Assembly (NCBI GenBank): GCA_025966295.1
Contig: JAOPVD010000341.1
Location: 1-7,833, forward strand
Length of the DNA stretch: 7,833 bases
Source of the DNA: Frankiales bacterium
Lineage (GTDB): Bacteria > Actinomycetota > Actinomycetes > Mycobacteriales > SCTD01
Direction of reading: 5' to 3'
Under the pieces are notes generated by a model. It was not told where the DNA came from and searched no databases. It was given only the letters and a program-made list of their open reading frames with translations. Of the stretch, positions 1-5,411 are shown in pieces. Each line of letters begins with the position of its first letter. Position 1 is the stretch's first letter. The position numbers and the translations under genes are program-made.

Positions 1-749
1 CCGGCGCGCAGCCGGCCGGCGACGTCGGCGCCGACCCGGCCGGTGCCGAGCAGGTGCCCGCTGGCCGCGAACGCCTCGGCGGACAGCAGCAGCAAGGCCG
101 CCTCGTCGGCGCGGTCCCAGCCCGGCAGGGCGACCTCGGGGCACGGCCCGAGCACGCCGTCCAGGGCCTCGTCCACGCCGGCGGCCGCGGCCGGCCGGTA
201 GCGGCCGATCCGACCGGCGGTGCCGACCCGGAAGCCGGGCTCCAGCAGCTGCATCCCGCGGACCAGACCGGCGACGTCCCGGGCCAGCGGACCGACGGTG
301 TCCATCGACGGGGCGAGCGGCCAGACGCCCTCGAGGGAGATCCGGCCGTGCGTGGTCTTCAGCCCGGCGACGCCGCAGCAGGCCGCCGGGATCCGCACCG
401 ATCCGCCGGTGTCCGAGCCGAGCGCGATGTCGGCCGCGCCGTTCGCCACCACCACGGCCGCACCGCTGGAGGACCCGCCGGGCACCAGCCGCCCGTCCAG
501 CGGGTTGGTGGGGGTGCCCTGCCAGCCGTTGAGGCCGGTGATGCCGTACGCGAGCTCGTGCATCACGGTCCGGCCCACGAGGACCGCCTCCGCGCGCACC
601 CCGGCCAGGCAGGCGGCGTCCCGGGCGGCCGGGACCGGCTCGACCGCCGCGGACCCGGCGGTCGTCGGCAGCCCGGCCATGTCGAACAGGTCCTTCACGG
701 CGACCCGCAGCCCCGGTCCGGCGTCGAGCCGCAGCGCGAAGCCGTCCAT
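1..749 (-). CDS. Amidase-signature hydrolase, 3' end missing (runs off left edge)
   Basis: Cytoplasmic Ser hydrolase of the amidase signature family, which cleaves carboxamides. The substrate cannot be told from sequence; the family includes GatA, indoleacetamide hydrolases and general amidases. The first 249 residues are visible. The catalytic triad is complete: Lys19 in VAVKDLFD, cis-Ser93 in GGSSSGAA, and nucleophile Ser117 in GSDTGGSVRIP. The 24-residue Ser-Ser spacing equals that of FAAH (Ser217-Ser241), and GVAGLKTTHGRIS follows as in the family. The ATG at 749 overlaps the TGA of the upstream small gene as TGATG. No Shine-Dalgarno is seen and no ATG/GTG start lies in frame for at least 50 bases upstream, so translational coupling is likely. 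The N-terminus is short: the catalytic Lys is at 19, while many family members have it beyond residue 70. GatA is unlikely, since no gatB or gatC is adjacent and the N-terminus is compact. The family call is firm; the specific activity is not. Confidence 0.93.
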   Translation of the reverse strand, partial: MDGFALRLDAGPGLRVAVKDLFDMAGLPTTAGSAAVEPVPAARDAACLAGVRAEAVLVGRTVMHELAYGITGLNGWQGTPTNPLDGRLVPGGSSSGAAVVVANGAADIALGSDTGGSVRIPAACCGVAGLKTTHGRISLEGVWPLAPSMDTVGPLARDVAGLVRGMQLLEPGFRVGTAGRIGRYRPAAAAGVDEALDGVLGPCPEVALPGWDRADEAALLLLSAEAFAASGHLLGTGRVGADVAGRLRA

Positions 750-934
750 CAGCAGGGGTCGACGCGGATCAGGAACCCGCGCAGGTCCAGGAACTCGCTG
801 AGCGGGACGCGGTGCTCGGCGCAGGCGTGCCAGAGCTTCTCGCGGTCGGGCGTGTGCACCTTCGGGTTGTTCCAGACCAGGGCGTGCACGGCCGGCGCAC
901 GGCAACCCTTGGCTGAGCAGGTCGGCTGTTCCAC
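749..934 (-). CDS. Small Cys/His-rich conserved protein, 61 aa, function unknown
   Basis: A 61-residue protein with Cys6 and Cys11 in CSAKGC, then Cys38 and His41 in WHACAEH, and a final Cys61. The C-x4-C...C-x2-H layout suggests a small zinc ribbon; that is inference. From memory, very similar small actinomycete proteins (CSAKGC, WNNPK, HTP, ACxEHR, LSEFL) sit in databases under the misleading name acetone carboxylase. At this length it cannot be that multisubunit enzyme. The GTG at 934 is the only sensible start: an in-frame TAG lies immediately upstream at 935-937 and the first Cys is residue 6. The stop overlaps the amidase start by one base, so the two are probably one transcript, with this gene first. 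The 34-bp gap to the divergent acyltransferase must hold its promoter, but I see no convincing -10 box on this strand (best is TTGGAT at 941-946). Confidence 0.72.
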   Translation of the reverse strand: MEQPTCSAKGCRAPAVHALVWNNPKVHTPDREKLWHACAEHRVPLSEFLDLRGFLIRVDPC

Positions 935-955
935 CTACCCATCCAACCAGCCCAC

Positions 956-961
956 TAGGCT
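956..961 (+). promoter_or_regulatory. Predicted -10 box (TAGGCT) of a leaderless acyltransferase transcript
   Basis: TAGGCT fits the actinomycete -10 pattern TANNNT and lies 7 bases before the GTG at 969, which places the expected transcription start on or next to the start codon. No Shine-Dalgarno is present before that GTG. No recognisable -35 box is seen at 16-18 bp. This is a motif match only. Confidence 0.4.
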
Positions 962-968
962 GCCGGGC

Positions 969-1622
969 GTGGATCAGGAGCTGACCGCCTGGCAGCGCAA
1001 GCGCATCGAGCTGAAGTGGCGCCGTGCCTTCGTCCGCCAGGAGCTCAAGGCCCGCTGGTCGCTGCGCAAGGTCAACCAGCGCGGCCAGCGCTGCGTGGTG
1101 CTCGGCAGCCCGGTGGTCGACGGCTCCGACATGGAGGTCGGCGACGACTTCAAGGTCTGGTCCGGCCACCGCACCACCCTGATCAGCGGCTGGGGCAAGC
1201 TGCGCTTCGGGGACCGCGTCTTCGTCAACGTCGGCACCACCATCATCGCCGTCGAACAGATCGTCGTCGGGGACGACGTCGCCTTCGCCAACGACGTCTA
1301 CGTCATGGACAGCGACAGCCACGGCGTCGAGGGCCGGCCGCACCGGCAGGCCCCGATCACCATCGGCGACGGCTGCTGGATCGGGGCGCGGGCGATGATC
1401 CTGCCGGGCGTGACGATCGGCAAGCGGGTGCTCGTCGCCGCCGGTGCGGTCGTCACCCGCGACGTCCCGGACGACTCGCTGGTCGCCGGCAACCCGGCCC
1501 GCGTCGTCCGGCAGCTCAACTACCCGGCCGGCTGCCGGCGGGCCTGGCACGACGAGTGGTGCCCGTGCCCCAAGGTGGCCGCGGTGGAGGACACCGAGGC
1601 CGTCGTCGAGGAGACGGCCTAG
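969..1622 (+). CDS. Left-handed beta-helix (hexapeptide repeat) O-acetyltransferase family protein
   Basis: Probable cytoplasmic acyl-CoA-dependent acyltransferase of the LacA/NodL/WcaF-like class, usually trimeric and acting on sugars or other hydroxyl acceptors; 217 residues. Residues 1-40 are a basic, probably helical N-terminus. Hexapeptide turns start near residue 43 (VVLGSPVV, MEVGDD) and run to about 163. The loop MDSDSHGVEG carries the candidate catalytic His119. It is followed by the family's signature end: ITIGDGCWIGARAMILPGVTIG, AAGAVVTRDVP and VAGNPARVV (about 130-180). A short tail holds Cys189, His194, Cys198 and Cys200. The GTG start at 969 is chosen because recognisable sequence begins there and a TANNNT box precedes it by 7 bases; the open frame continues upstream to 54 only as the shadow of the minus-strand genes. 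The DUF2071 gene follows after 3 bases. No sugar or capsule genes adjoin, so the acceptor is unknown. Confidence 0.9.
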   Translation: MDQELTAWQRKRIELKWRRAFVRQELKARWSLRKVNQRGQRCVVLGSPVVDGSDMEVGDDFKVWSGHRTTLISGWGKLRFGDRVFVNVGTTIIAVEQIVVGDDVAFANDVYVMDSDSHGVEGRPHRQAPITIGDGCWIGARAMILPGVTIGKRVLVAAGAVVTRDVPDDSLVAGNPARVVRQLNYPAGCRRAWHDEWCPCPKVAAVEDTEAVVEETA

Positions 1623-1625
1623 CCG

Positions 1626-2270
1626 GTGCTCCAGCAGCGGTGGCGGGACCTGACGTTCCTGCACTGGCCGGTCGACCCCGATGTGGTCGCTCCGCTGCTA
1701 CCGGCCGGCACCGAGCCGGACCTGTTCGGCGGCAGCACCTGGGTCGGGCTGGTGCCGTTCCGGGTCACGGGCCTGCCGCTGCCGTTCCTGGAGACCAACG
1801 TGCGGCTCTACGCCGTCGACGGCCGGGGCCGCCGCGGGGTGGTGTTCCGTTCGCTGGAGGCGTCCCGGCTGCTGCCGGTGCTGGCCGCCCGGGCGACTCT
1901 GCGACTGCCCTACACCTGGGCCCGGATGTCGCTGCAGGTCCGGGGCCCGGAGCGGACCTACCGCACGGCGCGGCGCTGGCCCGGCCCGGTCGGCGCCGGC
2001 AGCACGGTGCGGGTGCGGGTCGGCGAGCGCCTCGAGCCCGACCCGCTGGCGGACTTCCTCACCGCCCGCTGGCAGCTGTTCGCCACCTGGTACGCCGGTC
2101 GCAGCGTCTGCGTCCCCGTGGCGCACGAGCCCTGGACGCTGCACGCCGCCGAGGTGCTCGACCTCGCCGACGACCTCGTCCGGACCGCCGGGCTGGTCGT
2201 CGACGGGCCGCCGCACGTGCTGTGGTCGCCCGGGGTGCGGGCGCGGATCGGGCGCCCGGTCAGGCTGTGA
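1626..2270 (+). CDS. DUF2071 / YqjF-like protein
   Basis: A 214-residue soluble protein matching the DUF2071 (YqjF) family, whose biochemical role is not established. Family-like stretches in order: RWRDLTFLHWPVDP (5-18), LLPAGTEPDLFGG (24-36), WVGLVPF (39-45), ETNVRLYAVD (56-65), GVVFRSLEASR (71-81), LPYTWARM (94-101), LTARWQLFATW (145-155), HEPWTLHAA (167-175) and LWSPGVRARIG (199-209). The length suits the family. The start is the GTG 3 bases after the acyltransferase stop, giving the expected N-terminus just before the RWRDL block. GAGGAG 12 bases upstream could serve as ribosome binding site, and coupling to the preceding gene is likely. Its last 11 bases overlap the convergent oxidoreductase gene. 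No signal peptide or membrane segment is seen. Confidence 0.88.
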   Translation: MLQQRWRDLTFLHWPVDPDVVAPLLPAGTEPDLFGGSTWVGLVPFRVTGLPLPFLETNVRLYAVDGRGRRGVVFRSLEASRLLPVLAARATLRLPYTWARMSLQVRGPERTYRTARRWPGPVGAGSTVRVRVGERLEPDPLADFLTARWQLFATWYAGRSVCVPVAHEPWTLHAAEVLDLADDLVRTAGLVVDGPPHVLWSPGVRARIGRPVRL

Positions 2271-3213
2271 CGTCGAGGACGAGCTTGCCGATGGAGCCGC
2301 GGCCGCGCAGCGCCTCGTGTGCCGCCGCCACCTCCGCCAGCGGGTAGCTGCCGCCGACCTGCGGCTTGAGGGTGCCGGCCTCGACCATGGCGAGCAGCTC
2401 GGCCATCGGCGGCTGCAGCATCGCCGGGTTGCCGAAGCAGTGCGCCAGCCAGAAGCCGATGACGGCGCGGCTCTTGCTCATCAGCTCCCCGGCGCTGACC
2501 GGCTTCGGCGGCGTGCGGGAGGCCATCCCGAAGGTGGCCAGCCGGCCGAACGGCGCGAGCGCCGCCAGCGACGCGTCGAACGTCGGGCCGCCGACCATCT
2601 CCAGGACGATGTCGACCTTCTTGCCGTCGTTGGCCGCCTGCAGCGCGCCCTTCAGGTCGGGTTCACCGGCCAGCACGAGGCGGTCGGCGCCCAGCTCCTG
2701 GGCGAGCTTCAGCTTGTCCTCGGTGGAGGCCACCGCGATCACGTTGCCGGCGCCCCAGTGCTTGGCGAGCTGGACGGCGAGGGTGCCGACCCCGCCGGCG
2801 GCCGCGTGCACGACCACCGACTCGCCGGGCTGCAGGTGGGTGCAGGTGCGGAGCAGGTGCCAGGCCGTCAGGCCCTGGACCATCAGCGACAGCGCCTGGC
2901 CGTCGCTGACACCGTCGGGCAGCGGGAAGGCCATCTGCGGGAACACCAGTGCCTTCTCGCAGTAGCCGCCGTTCATCGTGAAGGCCGCGACCCGGGTGCC
3001 GTCCGCGAGCCGCCCGACCACCTCGGCGCCCGGCACCATCGGCAGCGAGGCCGGCGCCAGGTAGGAGTTCTCGACCTGGTGGGTGTCGGCGTAGTTCACG
3101 CCGGCGCTGGTGACGTCGACGACCACCTGACCGCCGCCCGCCACCGGGTCGGGCAGCTCGACGAGCTGCAGGACCTCGGGGCCGCCGAACTCGGTGATCT
3201 GCACAGCTCTCAT
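2260..3213 (-). CDS. Zinc-independent MDR oxidoreductase (NADPH:quinone reductase-like)
   Basis: Cytoplasmic medium-chain dehydrogenase/reductase of the quinone oxidoreductase (zeta-crystallin) branch, expected to pass hydride from NADPH to a quinone or enone; 317 residues. The N-terminal GroES-like domain (about 1-110) has MRAVQITEFGGPEVLQL, SAGVNYADTHQVENSY and PMVPGAEVVGRL. The Rossmann domain (about 115-250) has LTAWHLL and the cofactor loop AAAGGVGTLAVQLAK (137-151), then VASTEDKLKLAQELGAD and EMVGG. The C-terminal GKLVLDV is also typical. The Cys ligand of zinc alcohol dehydrogenases is absent (GVNYAD instead), so the catalytic zinc is lacking. The ATG at 3213 lies 6 bases after a TATGTT box with no ribosome binding site, implying a leaderless transcript. 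A 17-bp palindrome sits just upstream of that box, so control by a dimeric regulator is likely. The physiological substrate is unknown. Confidence 0.94.
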   Translation of the reverse strand: MRAVQITEFGGPEVLQLVELPDPVAGGGQVVVDVTSAGVNYADTHQVENSYLAPASLPMVPGAEVVGRLADGTRVAAFTMNGGYCEKALVFPQMAFPLPDGVSDGQALSLMVQGLTAWHLLRTCTHLQPGESVVVHAAAGGVGTLAVQLAKHWGAGNVIAVASTEDKLKLAQELGADRLVLAGEPDLKGALQAANDGKKVDIVLEMVGGPTFDASLAALAPFGRLATFGMASRTPPKPVSAGELMSKSRAVIGFWLAHCFGNPAMLQPPMAELLAMVEAGTLKPQVGGSYPLAEVAAAHEALRGRGSIGKLVLDVTA

Positions 3214-3219
3214 GGCGCG

Positions 3220-3225
3220 AACATA
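3220..3225 (-). promoter_or_regulatory. Predicted -10 box (TATGTT) of the quinone oxidoreductase gene
   Basis: On the minus strand TATGTT matches TANNNT and ends 6 bases before the ATG at 3213, the spacing of a leaderless start. With a 17-bp spacer the -35 position falls at 3243-3248 (minus-strand GTTCCT), a poor match to TTGACA. The spacer is almost exactly the palindrome at 3225-3241. Confidence 0.45.
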
Positions 3226-3241
3226 CCGAATCCCATTCGGT
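3225..3241. promoter_or_regulatory. Perfect 17-bp palindrome, probable operator in a divergent promoter region
   Basis: ACCGAAT-CCC-ATTCGGT: two perfect 7-bp arms around a 3-bp centre. It lies in the 42-bp gap between the divergent oxidoreductase (start 3213) and the 134-residue protein (start 3256). It fills the spacer between the predicted -35 and -10 of the oxidoreductase promoter and is upstream of both genes, so a bound dimer could block both. The ACCG...CGGT half-sites and length resemble TetR-type operators; that assignment is inference. No regulator gene is in the window. It is not a terminator: it has no T tract and lies between divergent starts. Confidence 0.6.
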
Positions 3242-3242
3242 C

Positions 3243-3246
3243 AGGA
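3243..3246 (+). promoter_or_regulatory. Ribosome binding site (AGGA) that decides the start at 3256
   Basis: AGGA lies 9 bases before the ATG at 3256, favouring that codon over the in-frame GTG at 3265. It is one of the few Shine-Dalgarno-like sites in the window. Confidence 0.4.
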
Positions 3247-3255
3247 ACTGGCACT

Positions 3256-3660
3256 ATGTCCGGCGTGACCGACCAGACGACCGTCATCCGGCCCTCCGCG
3301 GTCCTCAAGGACACCGACGCCCGTCGGGTGCTCACGGAGCTGGAGGCCCAGGACGTCAGCCGCGGCGGCGTCTGGAGCGCCAGCCCCGGCGTCTGGCAGC
3401 GCTACGACAAGCCGTGGGACGGCCCGGGCGGGATGAAGGGCAGCTCGCAGCTGATCGGCACCATCGGGGCGGTCTACGGCACCCCGTCGAAGTACGACAT
3501 CACCATCTACCGGGTGACCGTCACCACCCACGGCGACGCGACCGGCTGGAACGTCGAGCGGATCTGCGACGACGCCCTGCAGTACGCCGGCCTGACCCTC
3601 GCGAGCTGCCCGCGCACGACCCTGAGCTCGGCGACCCCCGACCCGTTCCGCAAGTCCTAG
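3256..3660 (+). CDS. Conserved-looking actinomycete protein of unknown function, 134 aa
   Basis: I do not recognise a named family. The protein is 134 residues, soluble, with no signal peptide or membrane segment. Residues 10-55 mix a polar segment (VLKDTDARRVLTELEAQDVSRGG) with an aromatic-rich stretch (VWSASPGVWQRYDKPWDGPGG). Residues 60-95 look like an alternating beta core: KGSSQLIGTIGAVYG, then KYDITIYRVTVTTHG. Residues 98-120 (WNVERICDDALQYAGLTLASC) are probably helical and hold both cysteines, Cys104 and Cys118. I recall similar hypothetical proteins in other actinomycetes with the KGSxQLxGTIGxVYGTPxKY and ICDDALQxAGLTLAxCPR blocks, but cannot verify this here. It is divergent from the quinone oxidoreductase across a palindrome, so the two may be co-regulated. 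Its TAG stop lies within the CTAG shared with the convergent peptidase gene. Use of the GTG at 3265 would shorten it by three residues. Confidence 0.78.
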   Translation: MSGVTDQTTVIRPSAVLKDTDARRVLTELEAQDVSRGGVWSASPGVWQRYDKPWDGPGGMKGSSQLIGTIGAVYGTPSKYDITIYRVTVTTHGDATGWNVERICDDALQYAGLTLASCPRTTLSSATPDPFRKS

Positions 3661-4364
3661 ACCGGCACCGCCTCCCCGGCGCCGTACGGCGTCCGGCCGT
3701 CCGGCGTCAGCACCCACACCCGCTGCCGGCCGTGCACCGTCCAGTGGCCGGCGTCGCCGACGAGCGCTGTGTCCTCGTCGATGCCCACCACCGTCACACC
3801 CACCGGCGCCGCGGCCAGGTAGCGGCCGACCAGGTCCGGCAGCCACTGCGCGAAGCGGTCGAAGTGCGGGATGACCCGCAGCTGCGGCACGACGCCGAGC
3901 CCCGGCTCCGGCTTGCGGTCCGGGTGCCGGATGTCGGGCACCCAGGAGGTGAGGGCCATCGCGCCGGCACTGCAGCCGGCCAGCGCCGCCCCGCCCTGCC
4001 AGGCGGCCCGGATCGCCGCCGCGAGCCGGGTGCCGCGCAGCGTCGAGGCCAGGTACGTCGGGCTGCCGCCGGCCAGGTAGACGAGCCCGGCCCCCTCCAC
4101 CAACGCGGCCAGCGCGGGGTCGTCGGCCTCGGTCCGGTCGCGGGCCACCACCGGCACCGCCTCCACGCCCAGCCGGGCGGCCTGCGCCCGGCCCAGCTGC
4201 ACCCAGTGCTCCAGCGACTCCTCGCCCTCCGGTGCGGCGGCGGTCGGGATCTGCACGTACCGCGGTGGCCGGCCCTGCAGCAGCAGGTGTTCGACGTCGG
4301 CCATCACCGGCAGGTACTCGCCGCTCCCGACGAGGGCGACGGGTCCGGCGACGACCTGCGACAT
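3657..4364 (-). CDS. Peptidase S51 / cyanophycinase-like Ser hydrolase (type 1 glutamine amidotransferase fold)
   Basis: A 235-residue cytoplasmic protein of the peptidase E/cyanophycinase group, expected to act on Asp-containing or isopeptide substrates. Visible: a beta-strand start ALVGSGEYLP (10-19), YVQIPTAAAPEGEES (36-50), LVYLAGGSPTYLAS (94-107), the nucleophile elbow LAGCSAGAMAL (128-138) with Ser132, the candidate catalytic His167 in RVIPHFDRF, and GIDEDTALVG (194-203), the family's acidic motif. No export signal is present, whereas secreted cyanophycinases have one. No cyanophycin synthetase is nearby, so cyanophycin breakdown should not be assumed. The ATG at 4364 is chosen because the family's N-terminal strand begins 8-9 residues later and a TACGGT box precedes it by 7 bases. 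The open frame extends to 5363 only as a shadow of the ferrochelatase gene. The TAG stop shares CTAG with the convergent gene. Confidence 0.87.
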   Translation of the reverse strand: MSQVVAGPVALVGSGEYLPVMADVEHLLLQGRPPRYVQIPTAAAPEGEESLEHWVQLGRAQAARLGVEAVPVVARDRTEADDPALAALVEGAGLVYLAGGSPTYLASTLRGTRLAAAIRAAWQGGAALAGCSAGAMALTSWVPDIRHPDRKPEPGLGVVPQLRVIPHFDRFAQWLPDLVGRYLAAAPVGVTVVGIDEDTALVGDAGHWTVHGRQRVWVLTPDGRTPYGAGEAVPV

Positions 4365-4371
4365 GCCGGCG

Positions 4372-4377
4372 ACCGTA
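4372..4377 (-). promoter_or_regulatory. Predicted -10 box (TACGGT) of the peptidase S51-like gene
   Basis: Minus-strand TACGGT fits TANNNT and ends 7 bases before the ATG at 4364, again consistent with a leaderless transcript. It lies in the 36-bp gap to the divergent ferrochelatase gene. No -35 box is evident. Confidence 0.38.
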
Positions 4378-4400
4378 CCGACAGGCAGACTGGTGCCGCG

Positions 4401-5411
4401 ATGGACATCGACCTGCCCCCCACCGACGCTCCGCCCGTCGACGCCGTTCTGGTCGTGGGCTTCGGCGGCCCGGAGGGGCCGGCCGACGTGCTGCCGTTCC
4501 TCGAGAACGTCACCCGCGGGCGGGGTGTGCCGCGCGAGCGGCTCGAGGAGGTGGCGCGGCACTACCTGGACCTGTTCGGGGGCGTGAGCCCGCTGAACGC
4601 GCAGACCCGGGCGCTGCAGGCGGCCCTGCAGGAGCTGCTGCCCGACCTGCCGGTCTACTGGGGCAACCGCAACTGGCAGCCGTTCCTGTCGGAGGCCCTG
4701 CAGCAGCTGGTCGACGACGGCCGGCGGCACGCCCTGGCGGTCGTGACCTCCGCCTTCCCGTCGTACTCCGGGTGTCGTCAGTACCGCGAGGACATCGCGG
4801 CGCAGATGGTGCCGGGCGGGCCGCTCGTCACCAAGCTGCGGCACTACTACTGCGAGGAGGGCTTCCTCGCCACGATGCGGCGGCAGGTGGCAAAGGCCGC
4901 GGAGGGCCTGACGTCGCCGCGGCTGGTCTTCACCGCGCACTCGATCCCGCTCGTCATGGCGCAGACGGCGGGGCCGGCCGGCGGCGCGTACGTCGCGGCG
5001 CTGCGGATCGCGGCGGAGCGGATCGCGGGGGACCGGCCGTGGGACCTGGTGTTCCAGTCCCGCAGCGGCCCGCCGCAGGTGCCGTGGCTGGAGCCGGACG
5101 TGAGCGAGCACCTGCGCGCCCTGCACGGGCAGGGCGTCGACGAGGTGGTGCTGGTGCCGGTGGGCTTCACCAGCGACCACGTCGAGGTGCTGTTCGACCT
5201 GGATGTGCAGGCCCGTGCGACCGCGGACGAGCTGGGCCTGACGATGACGCGCGCCGGGACGGTCGGCACCGACCCGGAGTTCGTCGCGATGCTGGCCGAG
5301 CTGGTGCGCGAGCGGATCGCGGCGCCCGCCGAGCTGGCCGACCACGGCTGCGTAGCCACGCACGACCGCTGCCCGGCACAGTGCTGCCCGCCCCCGCCGC
5401 CGCGCCGCTAG
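4401..5411 (+). CDS. hemH: Ferrochelatase (coproporphyrin ferrochelatase, CpfC/HemH)
   Basis: Inserts Fe2+ into a porphyrin. In actinomycetes the usual substrate is coproporphyrin III in the coproporphyrin-dependent heme pathway (family knowledge). At 336 residues the length is normal. Family blocks: VLVVGFGGPEGPADVLPFLENV (16-37), GVSPLNAQTRALQ (61-73), TSAFPSYSGCRQYRED (116-131), VFTAHSIPLVMA (176-187) with catalytic His180, VFQSRSGPPQVPWLEP (217-232), and LVPVGFTSDHVEVLFDLD (251-268) with the conserved acid Glu262. Cys151 plus a C-terminal set (Cys317, Cys324, Cys328, Cys329) match the idea of the [2Fe-2S] cluster known in the M. tuberculosis enzyme (an internal Cys plus three C-terminal ones). 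The protein ends in a Pro/Arg tail. The ATG at 4401 has no ribosome binding site and may be leaderless, but the nearest -10-like box (CAGACT, 4386-4391) is weak. No other heme gene is in the window. The stop overlaps the convergent Hcp-like gene by 4 bp. Confidence 0.96.
   Translation: MDIDLPPTDAPPVDAVLVVGFGGPEGPADVLPFLENVTRGRGVPRERLEEVARHYLDLFGGVSPLNAQTRALQAALQELLPDLPVYWGNRNWQPFLSEALQQLVDDGRRHALAVVTSAFPSYSGCRQYREDIAAQMVPGGPLVTKLRHYYCEEGFLATMRRQVAKAAEGLTSPRLVFTAHSIPLVMAQTAGPAGGAYVAALRIAAERIAGDRPWDLVFQSRSGPPQVPWLEPDVSEHLRALHGQGVDEVVLVPVGFTSDHVEVLFDLDVQARATADELGLTMTRAGTVGTDPEFVAMLAELVRERIAAPAELADHGCVATHDRCPAQCCPPPPPRR

Noticed and set aside
924..952. Imperfect hairpin GGCTGTT / AACCAGCC in the divergent gap.
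   Set aside because: It needs a bulge and a 14-base loop, and it straddles a coding start. This is within chance for GC-rich DNA.
54..968. Upstream extension of the acyltransferase frame.
   Set aside because: It is antisense to the amidase and the small Cys-rich gene and has no domain signal. The recognisable protein begins at the GTG at 969.
1681..3255. Upstream extension of the 134-residue protein's frame to 659 residues.
   Set aside because: It crosses the DUF2071 gene out of frame and the oxidoreductase in antisense. The composition is shadow-like, and a ribosome binding site marks the start at 3256.
4365..5363. Upstream extension of the peptidase S51-like frame to 568 residues.
   Set aside because: The added part is antisense to ferrochelatase and is His/Arg/Gln-rich low complexity. 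The family's first strand begins just after the ATG at 4364, which also has a -10 box before it.
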